From Desulfosediminicola ganghwensis (GTDB lineage Bacteria > Desulfobacterota > Desulfobulbia > Desulfobulbales > Desulfocapsaceae), in the NCBI RefSeq assembly GCF_005116675.2, contig NZ_CP050699.1, forward strand, positions 2,813,001-2,877,000: a DNA stretch of 64,000 nt. Reading direction: 5' to 3'. A model generated the notes under the pieces. The model was given only the letters and a program-made list of their open reading frames with translations, was not told where the DNA came from and did not search any database. This document shows, piece after piece, positions 17,693-27,262 of the stretch; position 1 is the stretch's first letter, and each line of letters begins with the position of its first letter. Made by a program: the position numbers and the translations under genes.

Positions 17693-18094
17693 ATGAAACT
17701 GCATACTATCCATCACGTTGCGATAATCTGCTCTGATTATCAGAAAACTAAACATTTTTACACCACTATCCTGGGGCTCGAAGCGGTTTCAGAGAATTAC
17801 CGGGCCCAGCGAAAATCATTCAAGCTTGATCTGGCTTTACCGAGCGGCGTTTTGCTGGAGATATTTTCTTTTCCCGAAGCACCAAGGCGACCGAGTTATC
17901 CGGAAGCATGCGGTCTCAGACATCTTGCCTTCGGGGTATCCGATCTCAATGCCGCAATGAGCCATCTTGAAGAGCATGGTGTCAAGGTAGAGCCTGTCAG
18001 AATAGATGAGCATACAGGCAAACGCTTTACCTTTTTTCCAGATCCGGACGGGCTGCCGCTGGAGCTGTATGAAGATGTCGATAGCGAGATCTGA
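17693..18094 (+). CDS. VOC (glyoxalase/dioxygenase) superfamily protein
   Basis: 133 residues behind a strong AAGGAGGAG site. The two beta-alpha-beta-beta-beta halves of the vicinal-oxygen-chelate fold are evident: IHHVAIICSDYQKTKHFYTT at the start, then LRHLAFGVSDLNAAMSHLEE near residue 80. Candidate metal ligands are His in IHHVAI, Glu in LLEIFSF, His in LRHLAF and Glu in LPLELYE. The FFPDPDGLPLELYE ending resembles the YaeR/GloA2 type. Substrate is unknown. It is a single gene ahead of sucrose synthase. Confidence 0.85.
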   Translation: MKLHTIHHVAIICSDYQKTKHFYTTILGLEAVSENYRAQRKSFKLDLALPSGVLLEIFSFPEAPRRPSYPEACGLRHLAFGVSDLNAAMSHLEEHGVKVEPVRIDEHTGKRFTFFPDPDGLPLELYEDVDSEI

Positions 18095-18207
18095 CCTTTC
18101 CATCTATTTCATCGTAATCTCCTTTAAAACATTGACGTTGCAGGAGAAGATCCGCCAAAATACTCCTTTTTGATCTCTTTTGATTCTGATACTCTTATGG
18201 GGAGACG

Positions 18208-20673
18208 ATGAACACGCTATTGAGACAATTTTCATCAGAATACCTGACTGAAAATGAGTCTCATTCAAGGAACAGTTCACAGGGGATCTACATGTTCGAT
18301 CAATTGCGTTTATTCTGTACTGATAATCGTGAGCAGATAACCGGCTTGTTTGAGAGATTCATGCGGCTGGATAAGATGTTTTTGCTCAAGAGTGAAATAT
18401 GGGATGAGTTCACCCTTTACTGCCAGGAGCACAAGCAGCAGCGTTTGCTGAAGTCTCCTATGGCAATAGCCCTCTCTAAGACTCAAGAGATTTCGGTTGA
18501 CGGCGAGTGGCTTTATATGGCTATTCGGCCCAGGGTGGCCCGCTGGCATTACCTGCGATATTGCTATCAGGATGGAGCGATTACTGAAGTGGATGTGGCT
18601 GAGTTTATGGCTTTTAAGGAAAAACTCATACAAGGGAAATATGTCGAGCAAATCCTGGAGTTTGATCTGGCACCATTTGAGCGTGACTTTCCCAAAATGA
18701 CCCAGAGTCGCTCGATCGGGCATGGGGTGGAATTCCTGAACAGAATTTTTTCCAGTCGGTTAAGTAGTGCATTAACCGGGGGCGACGAGCTGATTCTCTC
18801 CTTTCTCAGAGTTCATGGCTATAACGGTCAGCCTTTTATGATCAATGATCGCATCAAGACCGTTCGTGCATTACGTAACGCCTTGCTTGAGGGTGTTGAA
18901 TATCTGCAAAGTCAGAAAACAGAAACAGAGTGGCCCGAGATGTCGGAAGCGTTGCGAAATATTGGGTTTGAACCTGGCTGGGGTCGTACCAGGGGGCAGG
19001 TTGAAGTGGGTTTCTCAAGGCTTGCCGATCTTTTGGAAGCACCGGATCATCAGAACCTGGAGCGTTTTATTACCGCTGTTCCTATGATATTCAATATCGT
19101 GGTACTCTCGCCCCATGGCTTTTTCGGTCAGGAAAATGTTCTGGGGCTACCCGATACCGGGGGGCAGGTAGTCTATATTCTTGATCAGGTACGGGCGCTG
19201 GAAAAGGAGATGAAAGAGCGGATTTACAACCACGGCCTTGATATAAAACCGCAGATCATCATCCTAACCCGTCTGATACCAGAGGCTGGGGAGACCACGT
19301 GCAATGTGGTCGAGGAGCATGTTTACGGCACAGATAATGTGCAGATAGTCAGGGTGCCGTTTAGAAATGAACAGGGCGAGATATTGCCCAATTGGATTTC
19401 ACGTTTTGAGGTGTGGCCTTATCTGGAGAGATTTGCCGAGGAGGCGCGCCATGAGGTGCTATCGCGGCTGGGACGTAGACCGGATCTGATAATCGGCAAT
19501 TATTCAGATGGCAATCTGGTCTCCTATCTCATGGCAAAATCATTGGGTGTTACCAACTGTACCATCGCCCATGCCCTTGAGAAGACCAAATACCTGTTCT
19601 CCTCTTTGTATTGGAAGGAAATGGAAAAGCAGTATCACTTCTCGTGTCAATTCACGGCTGACATGATCGCCATGAACGCTGCCGATTTTATTATCACCTC
19701 AACATATCAGGAGATCGCGGGATCGAGTGATGTGGTAGGGCAGTATGAGAGTTATTCATCCTTTACCATGCCGGAATTACAGCGTGTGCTGCAGGGAATA
19801 GACGTGTTTGATCCCAAGTTCAATATCGTCTCACCGGGTGCAGACGAATATGTTTACTTCAGCTATGGTGATAAGGATCGACGATTTAGCGAGTATAGCA
19901 GCCAAATTCGGGAAATGATTTATGGACCGCCACATCCCGAGGGGCGTGGCTCGCTGGCGGAGCAGGAAAAACCTTTGATATTCTCCATGGCGAGACTGGA
20001 TCGTATTAAAAACCTCACAGGACTTGTTGAGTGGTATGGTCAGGACGAGGAACTGCGTAACAGGACCAACCTGATGATAATCGGTGGGGTGGTGAATCCC
20101 GATGAATCAGGTGATGAGGAAGAACGGGCACAGATCCAGCTCATGCATGAGCTGTTTGACCGATATGAGCTGGACAGTGAAGTGCGTTGGCTGGGGGTGA
20201 GGCTTGATAAAAGGGTCACTGGCGAGTTGTACCGCATGATTGCCGACGCAGGTGGTGTTTTTGTGCAGCCAGCCTATTTCGAGGCATTTGGTCTGACGGT
20301 GGTAGAGGCGATGGCTTCAGGCCTGCCCACGTTTGCAACCCAGTACGGTGGTCCGCTGGAAATAATCGAAAATGGAAACTCCGGTTTTCACATCGACCCC
20401 AACCATGGTGCGGTAACAAGAAAAATTCTGGTAGATTTTTTCAGGCGTTGCGAGGAAGATCCGGCCTACTGGCAGAAAATATCAGCTGGGGCCATAGAGA
20501 GGGTGAATGCCAGATATACCTGGACGTTGTATGCCAGACGCCTGCTTTCTCTCACCTGTATATACGGCTTTTGGAAATTTGCCACGAACCTGGAAAGGCA
20601 GGAGACCAATCGCTATCTGGAGATGTTGTACCACCTGCAGTTTAAGCGACTTGCTGAAGGGATAAAGCATTGA
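18208..20673 (+). CDS. sucrose synthase
   Basis: 821 residues, the usual sucrose-synthase length, preceded by GGGGAGA. The N-terminal regulatory region (about 1-280) leads into a GT4 domain. Motifs are SPHGFFGQENVLGLPDTGGQ near residue 310, IGNYSDGNLVSYLMAKSLGV, TIAHALEKTKYLFSSLYWKE and the C-terminal FVQPAYFEAFGLTVVEAMAS with its E-x7-E. The enzyme interconverts sucrose plus a nucleoside diphosphate with NDP-glucose plus fructose. It converges on a sucrose-phosphate synthase gene, so this cell probably both makes and re-mobilises sucrose. No fructokinase is adjacent. Confidence 0.93.
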   Translation: MNTLLRQFSSEYLTENESHSRNSSQGIYMFDQLRLFCTDNREQITGLFERFMRLDKMFLLKSEIWDEFTLYCQEHKQQRLLKSPMAIALSKTQEISVDGEWLYMAIRPRVARWHYLRYCYQDGAITEVDVAEFMAFKEKLIQGKYVEQILEFDLAPFERDFPKMTQSRSIGHGVEFLNRIFSSRLSSALTGGDELILSFLRVHGYNGQPFMINDRIKTVRALRNALLEGVEYLQSQKTETEWPEMSEALRNIGFEPGWGRTRGQVEVGFSRLADLLEAPDHQNLERFITAVPMIFNIVVLSPHGFFGQENVLGLPDTGGQVVYILDQVRALEKEMKERIYNHGLDIKPQIIILTRLIPEAGETTCNVVEEHVYGTDNVQIVRVPFRNEQGEILPNWISRFEVWPYLERFAEEARHEVLSRLGRRPDLIIGNYSDGNLVSYLMAKSLGVTNCTIAHALEKTKYLFSSLYWKEMEKQYHFSCQFTADMIAMNAADFIITSTYQEIAGSSDVVGQYESYSSFTMPELQRVLQGIDVFDPKFNIVSPGADEYVYFSYGDKDRRFSEYSSQIREMIYGPPHPEGRGSLAEQEKPLIFSMARLDRIKNLTGLVEWYGQDEELRNRTNLMIIGGVVNPDESGDEEERAQIQLMHELFDRYELDSEVRWLGVRLDKRVTGELYRMIADAGGVFVQPAYFEAFGLTVVEAMASGLPTFATQYGGPLEIIENGNSGFHIDPNHGAVTRKILVDFFRRCEEDPAYWQKISAGAIERVNARYTWTLYARRLLSLTCIYGFWKFATNLERQETNRYLEMLYHLQFKRLAEGIKH

Positions 20674-20745
20674 TTCTGCATTAGACGACAGTTTCCAGGG
20701 GAGAATGTTGTTTAGTGTGCCAATTGGCAGGCAATCGTTGAATAA

Positions 20746-20779
20746 AGTGAGGTGTGGCTTTTACACCTATCACCTCACT
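20746..20779. terminator. hairpin between convergent sucrose genes
   Basis: AGTGAGGTG (20746-20754) and CACCTCACT (20771-20779) are a perfect 9-bp inverted repeat. An alternative internal pairing AGGTGT/ACACCT overlaps it. It lies between the 3' ends of two convergent genes, where a bidirectional terminator is expected, but no clear T-run follows either arm. Confidence 0.45.
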
Positions 20780-20864
20780 CCTCAATAATTTGCTGGCTAG
20801 ACTGATTGAGAATTCATGCAAAATTCCAAAGCTATTTAGTAAAGGTCCTGTAATACGCCCGCTA

Positions 20865-23060
20865 TCATCCAATCAACCCATAATGCCACAACCCCTCGAT
20901 CACTCCGGCAGCATATTCTCCCTCGCTGAAATAGACCCGGGGGGAACGCTTCAGGAATTCCAGCTCTTCACTGTGGTTGCCGACAATAAGCCCACGGGTT
21001 TTACCCATCAGCATATCCGCGTCATTGCCCGAATCACCGGCAACCATCACGTATCGTGGTAAAAATTCATACTTATACTGCAGGTAGTTGACAGCTTTAC
21101 CCTTGGATGCCCGGTGTGGGAGAATGTCGAGAAACTGGTTGTGTGAGAAGATCACTTTGCATCGTAATTTCTGCTTTTTCAGTTCCGCATTCAAAATATC
21201 CAGTCTATTTTCCTCGTTGTTGAGGTAATAGCTGATCTTGTGGCTTCGCTGGCCCTCAGATTCCTGAAATATCAGCCATTCGAATTGTGCCAGGGTTTCC
21301 TTGATCTCCTCGGGTTTCCAGAGGTGAGATATATGCTGCTGCCAACCTTTATCCATTCTCAGGTCGGGTCCATAGTAAATCTCGGTGCCAACAGAGCAGA
21401 TCAGCACATCGGGCATGGGGATGTTGTATTCGGTCATTGCCTCCAGGGTTAACTCAAGACTGCGGCCGGTTGCCACGCCCCAGGCGAGTTTTCGATTGTT
21501 CTCTTGGAGGATATCGAGCAACTGGTACAGACTGTCGTTGTCTCCGACCAAAGTGTTATCTATGTCGGTGATCATTAGTTTTTTCAGCCCTAACAAGCGC
21601 TTACCAAAAGAAGGCCTCTTGCTGGCAAGTGGTCTGGCCTGACTATTGATTTTGCTCGCCTCCTGGCCATACTGATCTGGCAGAAATTTTAGATATTGCT
21701 CCATGGTGCTGTGGCAGTGTGCGATCCAGCTGTAATGTTTGCGAACACCATTGATGCCATTGTTGGAATATTTCTCCCAGCTTTCGGGATCGATCAAAAT
21801 AGCTTTAAGGCTTTTTACAATCTCCTCCGTTTTACTTACATCAACCAGGATGCCGCTCCTGCAGTTGGCAACAATATCCACGGGCCCGCCGTCATTGGTA
21901 GCGACAATGGGGAGTCCGCAGGCTGATGCTTCTATGATCGTTAGGCCGAAAGGTTCGACCAGGGCCGGATTGACGAATACCCCTTTGCTCTGGGCACACA
22001 TGCGATAAAGAGCAGGCACTTCTGTAGCAAAATCGTGTTTCTTGGGGATTGCCAGTTTGCCGTACAGATCATACCTGTCCATCTGCAACAGCATATCGGT
22101 CAGGACCGCTTTCTCATTTTCCTCCATGGAATTGATATCCTGACGAATACCTGCAAAGATCGCGATGTTCGCCAGAGCCTGCAGTTCTTGGTCGCTTCCG
22201 TAGGCATCTATCAGGCCGGTAATGTTTTTACGTTGATCTGGTCGGCACAGGGCAAGGATAAATGGCTTGTCCGGGTGGAGCCAGAATCTATGCAGCTCAT
22301 TGCGTAACGTTACCTTGGTTTGTTTAGCTTCCTCACTCAAGAGGTCGATATCGAGTTGCGAGTCGTAATACGGGTGGAAGGTATCAAGATCAATTCCCGG
22401 CGGGATTACAGTGTAAGAAGCAGTGGGGCCATTATCGTACAGGCCGTACTGTTTCTCAATTTCCTGCTGGGTAGAGGTGATGATCATGTCTGCCCGTTGT
22501 ATAACCTGTTCTTCAGTCTCTATCCTTCTCGTTATTTTATATTGTCGCTCAATCTCAGTCTTGCTGGTACCGCTGGAGAGCAGTTTGGCCAGCTTGTTGC
22601 GGCCCATGGAGTGACCGGTGAAAAAAAATGGTGTATCGAAAGCTGCTGAGAGTTGCATGGCGACATAACCTGCGTCGGCGTAATGTCCATGAAAGATGTC
22701 TGGCTGGCGATCCTGATTGTTAATGAATTTTATGGTCTTGTCGATGAACTCCTCAAGATGAGGCCAGAGCAGTTCCTTGCGCCTGTAACGTCTGCCACCG
22801 CATTGAATCCGCACAATACGTGCATTTTCGGAGAGGTGTTCTATCGGGGTGCAATAGTCTTCGGCAGTTGCTTTGTCACATACCAGCCGGGTAACCAGAT
22901 CTACTCTGGCAACTTGCTCGTGTCGTGCCAAGGCTTTTGTAAGTTCAACAACATATTTGGTTTGTCCACCAGTGTCTGCATCCCTGCCGAGCTCCAGTGA
23001 GTGGCCGCGGATGAGTCCGTGAACGCTTATCAGTTGCAGATAGAGTCCGTTAGTATTCAT
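20865..23060 (-). CDS. sucrose-phosphate synthase with C-terminal HAD domain
   Basis: 731 residues. The N-terminal GT4 half (about 1-465) has LISVHGLIRGHSLELGRDAD, DTGGQTKYVVELTKALARHE, DIFHGHYADAGYVAMQL and the donor-site motif FVNPALVEPFGLTIIEASAC. The C-terminal half starts LMITDIDNTLVGDND, the first HAD motif of sucrose-phosphate phosphatase, and continues to VAGDSGNDADML. The protein should join UDP-glucose and fructose-6-phosphate to sucrose-6-phosphate. The HAD domain keeps its aspartates, so it may also dephosphorylate the product. Such a bidomain enzyme plus sucrose synthase suggests sucrose as an osmolyte or reserve. Confidence 0.92.
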   Translation of the reverse strand: MNTNGLYLQLISVHGLIRGHSLELGRDADTGGQTKYVVELTKALARHEQVARVDLVTRLVCDKATAEDYCTPIEHLSENARIVRIQCGGRRYRRKELLWPHLEEFIDKTIKFINNQDRQPDIFHGHYADAGYVAMQLSAAFDTPFFFTGHSMGRNKLAKLLSSGTSKTEIERQYKITRRIETEEQVIQRADMIITSTQQEIEKQYGLYDNGPTASYTVIPPGIDLDTFHPYYDSQLDIDLLSEEAKQTKVTLRNELHRFWLHPDKPFILALCRPDQRKNITGLIDAYGSDQELQALANIAIFAGIRQDINSMEENEKAVLTDMLLQMDRYDLYGKLAIPKKHDFATEVPALYRMCAQSKGVFVNPALVEPFGLTIIEASACGLPIVATNDGGPVDIVANCRSGILVDVSKTEEIVKSLKAILIDPESWEKYSNNGINGVRKHYSWIAHCHSTMEQYLKFLPDQYGQEASKINSQARPLASKRPSFGKRLLGLKKLMITDIDNTLVGDNDSLYQLLDILQENNRKLAWGVATGRSLELTLEAMTEYNIPMPDVLICSVGTEIYYGPDLRMDKGWQQHISHLWKPEEIKETLAQFEWLIFQESEGQRSHKISYYLNNEENRLDILNAELKKQKLRCKVIFSHNQFLDILPHRASKGKAVNYLQYKYEFLPRYVMVAGDSGNDADMLMGKTRGLIVGNHSEELEFLKRSPRVYFSEGEYAAGVIEGLWHYGLIG

Positions 23061-23449
23061 AATCTCAGGGGGAATGTTGGTGAAGAACCGCGTATGGCAT
23101 GAATGAGGTCTCCCGAGGTTAGACGGCGAATGCTATTTTCGTTCAAATCAAAGCATCGAGGGGCAAGTATGTATGTGCGAAATTAAAAATTAATTCACAC
23201 TCTACTTGGCTACCTGTGTGCAATGTTTTCCTATCGATAAAGAAGAGTTAGAATAAAACCGCGTGCTCCGATAGGTTCCTGGCCGTTGAACAGGTCAAGT
23301 TAGTATTGCATGAATGAGTCAGGAATGCAACGTTCGCAGGGTTTTTTATGGCAAGTATTCGGATTGAATTGAAAAAAGGTTAGAACACGGTGGAATACTT
23401 AGCCGTAATTACTCAGCGGATGGGGAAGTTTCAGCAATGAAATCAGGGT
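23061..23449. other. 389-base gap upstream of sucrose-phosphate synthase
   Basis: No ORF with coding character is present. The stretch must hold the promoter of the leftward sucrose-phosphate synthase gene and the 3' end of the LysR transcript, but I cannot place a convincing promoter. It is AT-rich around 23170-23260. Confidence 0.5.
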
Positions 23450-24343
23450 CTATTCTTTACTCACCATAGTGAGTAAAGAATCGAGAAAGGCCTGGTAATG
23501 GTGGGGGAGGGTTCGTTTGCTGGCAGTTGCGATATAAAAGCTGCGGAGCATGGTAAGGCCGTGTATTTCTATTTCGCGGACAGTGCCTGCTTTCAGCTCA
23601 TCCTGTAGGGCATGCCTGGAGATGATTGAAACTCCCAGGTCTGCCTTTACCGCCTCTTTTACTGCTGTGCTGGAACCGAGCATTGCCACGATATCGAGCT
23701 GATCGGTGTTTATCTTCTGTTCTGCCAGAAAATTTTCGATATTTTTTCTGGTACCGGAGCCATGTTCACGGAAAATGAAGGGCAGCTCCAACAGATATTC
23801 CGGTGCTATCTTGTCGGGGATGTCTCTCTTAGCTGAGCAGACCAGGATGAGTTCATCCTGGGTAAATGGCAGGTAGGTAATTTTTCTGGCAGGAATCCTG
23901 GCTCCGACAATGCCGAGAAACAGGTCGTTAGCGAGTATAGCCTGAACAATTTTAGCAGAATCGTCAATACGAACCTCAAAAGAGATTCCAGGATATGTTT
24001 CCTTGAATGTGGAAGCTATCGAGGGCAATACGTACGCGCCGGGAATGGTGCTGGCGCCAATAATCAACTCGCCCGAGACTGTCTGGCCGGCCATGGCGAT
24101 TTCTTCTTCAAGCTTTTGCATATCCTGGAGAATGGCCAGAGCCCTTGGATAAAGAATTTCGGCTTCCCGGGTGGGCATGATTGAGCGACCCAGCCGGTCA
24201 AACAGCCTGCAATCCAAGTGCATTTCAAGATTGCGTATGTGTTCACTTACTGTCGGTTGGCTGGTGTGAAGCATTTCGGCCGCTTTGGTGAAGCTGCGAG
24301 TCTGATAAACCGAGGTAAATATGCGTAAGTGTCGTGTTTCGAT
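23450..24343 (-). CDS. LysR-family regulator with apparent ATC start
   Basis: 297 residues if read from 24343. The first ATG (24274) lies inside the helix-turn-helix. In-frame codons upstream encode ETRHLRIFTSVYQTRSF and TKAAE, which complete a normal LysR N-terminus. No ATG, GTG or TTG exists in that stretch before the TAA at 24376-24374. ATC at 24343-24341 stands exactly where Met is expected and has GAGGG seven bases upstream. The effector domain (about 90-297) is intact, with FIFREHGSGTR and GVSIISRHAL. It lies just downstream of cysK, so control of sulfur or selenium genes is plausible but unproven. Confidence 0.85.
   Translation of the reverse strand: METRHLRIFTSVYQTRSFTKAAEMLHTSQPTVSEHIRNLEMHLDCRLFDRLGRSIMPTREAEILYPRALAILQDMQKLEEEIAMAGQTVSGELIIGASTIPGAYVLPSIASTFKETYPGISFEVRIDDSAKIVQAILANDLFLGIVGARIPARKITYLPFTQDELILVCSAKRDIPDKIAPEYLLELPFIFREHGSGTRKNIENFLAEQKINTDQLDIVAMLGSSTAVKEAVKADLGVSIISRHALQDELKAGTVREIEIHGLTMLRSFYIATASKRTLPHHYQAFLDSLLTMVSKE
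23452..23481. repeat. 13-bp perfect inverted repeat at the end of the LysR gene
   Basis: ATTCTTTACTCAC and GTGAGTAAAGAAT flank a 4-base loop. The repeat covers the last codons of the LysR gene and abuts its stop. Only a short non-T sequence follows, so it would act as a transcript-end stabiliser or Rho-independent pause rather than a standard terminator. Confidence 0.6.
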
Positions 24344-24540
24344 TGTTCTACCCTCGCGAAGAAAATGAAATTCTTAAGCTAAACTGGACAAAAAGCATAA
24401 TACGATCATCGGGTTATTGCTACATAGTTTTCACCCTCATCTGCTGCTTTTATCCCAGGACGGGAAGACAAGAAAACTTCTGATCGACAGGCAAAGCTAA
24501 AGTGGCAGAGTGGTAGAGTAGATTTATGTGGCTAAGACTA

Positions 24541-24583
24541 TTAAAAAATAAAACCCGTTCCTGCTGGTTTAACCGGAACGGGT
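24541..24583 (-). terminator. intrinsic terminator of the cysE-cysK transcript
   Basis: On the minus strand, ACCCGTTCC and GGAACGGGT form a 9-bp stem (24553-24561 with 24575-24583), followed by TTTATTTTTTAA. It lies 19 bases after the cysK stop and closes the leftward met/cys gene block before the LysR gene. Confidence 0.85.
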
Positions 24584-24601
24584 CTGGTGGTCAGCCGAAG
24601 C

Positions 24602-25519
24602 CTAATCCTGAAGCAGAGGCGTGCTCAGATATCGTTCGCCGGTGTCGGGCAAAATAACAACGATTGTCTTACCCTCATTTCCCGATTCTCTCGCGATCTC
24701 CCTGGCCACATGGGCAGCAGCACCGCAGGAGATGCCACAAAGGATGCCTTCTTTTCGAGCCAGTTCCCTGGCCGTCTCAAAGGCTGCATCATTGCTTACT
24801 GTTCGGACTTCATCAATAATATCGGTATTTAGAATGTCGGGCACAAAGCCTGCACCGATGCCCTGTATTTTGTGGGGACCCGGCTTGCCGCCGGAGAGAA
24901 CCGGCGAATCCTCCGGCTCGACCGCTATCGATTTCAGGGCAGGGTTAAGTTCTTTAAGAACCTCTGAGCAACCGGTAATGGTTCCGCCTGTACCGACACC
25001 AGCCACGAAAATATCGATTTTACCATCGGTATCACGCCAGATTTCTTTGGCGGTGGTCCGGCGATGGATGGCTGGGTTTGCCGGGTTGGCGAACTGGTTT
25101 GGCATCCAGGAGTTTGGTGTCTTGGCCAGCAATTCCTCAGCTGTGGAGATGGCTCCTTTCATACCACCGGCAGCGGGGGTTAGTACCAGCTCTGCGCCCA
25201 GATGCTTCAGCAGTTTTCGTCGCTCGATGCTCATCGACTCGGGCATGGTAAGAATCAGTTTGATGTTCTTGGAAGCACAGACAAAGGCCAGCCCCAGGCC
25301 GGTATTACCGCTGGTAGGCTCGATGACCGTGGTGCCTTTGTCAATCAGGCCATCTTGCTCAGCAGCTTCAATCATTGACACTGCAATTCTGCATTTCACG
25401 CTGCCCAGGGGGTTGCGTGATTCCTGTTTACCATAGATAACAGCATTGCAGCCGGCAGAGAAATTATCCATTCTCAGCAGCGGGGTGTTGCCGATTGTAT
25501 CTGATATTGTGCTAACCAT
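24602..25519 (-). CDS. cysK: cysteine synthase A (O-acetylserine sulfhydrylase)
   Basis: 305 residues, the standard CysK length. The PLP lysine is in [14 protein letters not shown] near residue 42, the same SVKCR context as in E. coli Cys[19 protein letters not shown] binds the substrate carboxylate. [17 protein letters not shown] holds the PLP phosphate, and [11 protein letters not shown] is also present. The enzyme makes cysteine from O-acetylserine and sulfide. It lies 27 bases after cysE, its partner in the cysteine synthase complex, and is followed by a terminator. Confidence 0.95.
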   Translation of the reverse strand: MVSTISDTIGNTPLLRMDNFSAGCNAVIYGKQESRNPLGSVKCRIAVSMIEAAEQDGLIDKGTTVIEPTSGNTGLGLAFVCASKNIKLILTMPESMSIERRKLLKHLGAELVLTPAAGGMKGAISTAEELLAKTPNSWMPNQFANPANPAIHRRTTAKEIWRDTDGKIDIFVAGVGTGGTITGCSEVLKELNPALKSIAVEPEDSPVLSGGKPGPHKIQGIGAGFVPDILNTDIIDEVRTVSNDAAFETARELARKEGILCGISCGAAAHVAREIARESGNEGKTIVVILPDTGERYLSTPLLQD

Positions 25520-25546
25520 ATGTAGTCACCTCGTTCCGGGGTTGGG

Positions 25547-26527
25547 TTATTTTTTGCCGTTTGAGTAGATAAGTTCCGGGCGTTTCAACAGAACCCTAGT
25601 GCCCGATTCAACGCTTTCGGTCAGCCAGATGTTACCGCCGATAACTGAACCTTTACCGATGATCGTATCTCCGCCCAGAATAGTCGTATTTGCATAAATT
25701 ATAACGTCATCTTCAATTGTAGGGTGGCGTTTTTTGTGGCGCAGCTTCTCTCCCGCATTACGCGGCAGGGAGAGCGCACCAAGAGTTACACCCTGATAGA
25801 TTCTGACATTGTTACCGATAACAGTGGTTTCACCGATGACCACGCCTGTACCGTGATCGATGAACAGACCTGGGCCGATGGTTGCTCCGGGATGAATATC
25901 GATGCCGGTGAGACTATGGGCATATTCCGTCATAATACGAGGAATAATTGGTACACCCAGCCTGAATAGTTCATGTGAAATTCGAAAAATGGAAATAGCC
26001 AGCAAGCCGGGATAGCTGAAAATCACCTCGTCGGGATTGTCGGTTGCAGGATCACCGGCCAGGGTTGAACGGATGTCCTGGGCGAGAAGAGAGGCGACAT
26101 CTGGCAGGGTTTCGATGAAATCAAGAGTCGTTTGGTGGCCCTGCTGCTCGCAGGCAGTGCAGGGCTGGCCGTGCCGGCGGCAGTCGTGCCGGATGGCCAT
26201 GGTAATCTGCTCAGAGAGGTTCTCGTAGAGATCAGTGGTTTCCTTACCGATATAGTATTCTATATTGGAGGCGTAGAGCTTGGCTTTGGTAAAGTAGCCG
26301 GGAAACAGGATTCTACGGGCCTGGTTGACAATATCGATAACCTGTTGGTGAGACGGGATGGAGACAGGGCTGATATGGTCATAACAATCTTTGGCCTGCC
26401 AGGAGCTGAGCAAACGTTTGACGACTGCAGGAACCTTGTTGTGCTTGCAGTTGCTTGAAACCTGAACATGATCGCAGGGAGCGGCCAGCGAGTCGCTCAC
26501 TGAGCTGATTTTGGTTTGAATAGGCAT
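25547..26527 (-). CDS. cysE: serine O-acetyltransferase (EpsC/SrpH type)
   Basis: 326 residues. The long N-terminal helical region contains a cysteine cluster CRRHGQPCTACEQQG at about residue 115, a feature I associate with the EpsC-type family. The left-handed beta-helix begins near residue 220 with GIDIHPGATIGPGLFIDHGT and ends at ILGGDTIIGKGSVIGGNIW. His in FIDHGTG is the expected catalytic residue. The enzyme acetylates serine from acetyl-CoA and supplies CysK, encoded just downstream. The true start could be a little later; the ATG at 26527 has no clear ribosome site. Confidence 0.93.
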   Translation of the reverse strand: MPIQTKISSVSDSLAAPCDHVQVSSNCKHNKVPAVVKRLLSSWQAKDCYDHISPVSIPSHQQVIDIVNQARRILFPGYFTKAKLYASNIEYYIGKETTDLYENLSEQITMAIRHDCRRHGQPCTACEQQGHQTTLDFIETLPDVASLLAQDIRSTLAGDPATDNPDEVIFSYPGLLAISIFRISHELFRLGVPIIPRIMTEYAHSLTGIDIHPGATIGPGLFIDHGTGVVIGETTVIGNNVRIYQGVTLGALSLPRNAGEKLRHKKRHPTIEDDVIIYANTTILGGDTIIGKGSVIGGNIWLTESVESGTRVLLKRPELIYSNGKK

Positions 26528-26635
26528 AATGTATTGAGCTGAATAAAAATGAACTATTGAACTGCTTGGTTAATATTTTTCCGGCGAAGCCCACGCTTAC
26601 AGTGTTTTTTCAGCTGTTGTGATGGGAACTCCGGG

Positions 26636-27262
26636 TTAATTGCTCTTTTCAATAATAAACACCCCGTAGGTGGCACGCAGGTTTGGCAGATATTTGACAA
26701 TTTGCCCACTGCTGCTGGCACTGTTGGTGTTGATCGCAATTTCGTCGACGATAGTATAACCGACATCTCGGGCGAAATTTCTGAAATCCCTCAAAGTTAT
26801 CACGCGGATGTTTGGCGTATCGTACCAGTGATAGGGGAGCTGGTCGTTCTTGGGTGCGACGCCTCCTGTCAGCAGCTGCCAGCGAATCGAGTAGTGGCTG
26901 AAGTTCGGAAAAGAGACGATTACCCTGCGCCCGATGCGTGAGAGTGAACAGAGCAGTCGGGCGGGTTCGAAAATCTGCTGCAGTGTCTGGCTGAGGATGA
27001 CATAGTCGAAACTGTTATCGGGGTAATCCTCCACCTCTTCATTGAGGTCGCCCTGCAAAACACTCAACCCCCGGGAAATGCAGTGGGCTGCGTTGTCCTT
27101 GTCCAACTCTATTCCGGTGCCTGTGATCTGTTTGTTGGCGGCAAGCCAGGCCAGCAGATCGCCCCTGCCGCAGCCGAGATCGAGCACCCGGCTGCCAGGT
27201 TCGATCCAGTTGGCAATAATCTGCAGGTCAAAACGAATTGATGAATTATCAGCTAATACCAT
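26636..27262 (-). CDS. metW: methionine biosynthesis protein MetW
   Basis: 208 residues with the methyltransferase-like SAM site VLDLGCGRGDLLAWLAANKQ near residue 27. The MetW signature follows: FDYVILSQTLQQIFEPARLL, VIVSFPNFSHYSIRWQLL and LPYHWYDTPNIRVITLRDF. MetW works with MetX, and in some bacteria the pair forms the functional homoserine O-acyltransferase. Its start overlaps the 3' end of metX by 14 bases, supporting coupled synthesis. Confidence 0.95.
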   Translation of the reverse strand: MVLADNSSIRFDLQIIANWIEPGSRVLDLGCGRGDLLAWLAANKQITGTGIELDKDNAAHCISRGLSVLQGDLNEEVEDYPDNSFDYVILSQTLQQIFEPARLLCSLSRIGRRVIVSFPNFSHYSIRWQLLTGGVAPKNDQLPYHWYDTPNIRVITLRDFRNFARDVGYTIVDEIAINTNSASSSGQIVKYLPNLRATYGVFIIEKSN

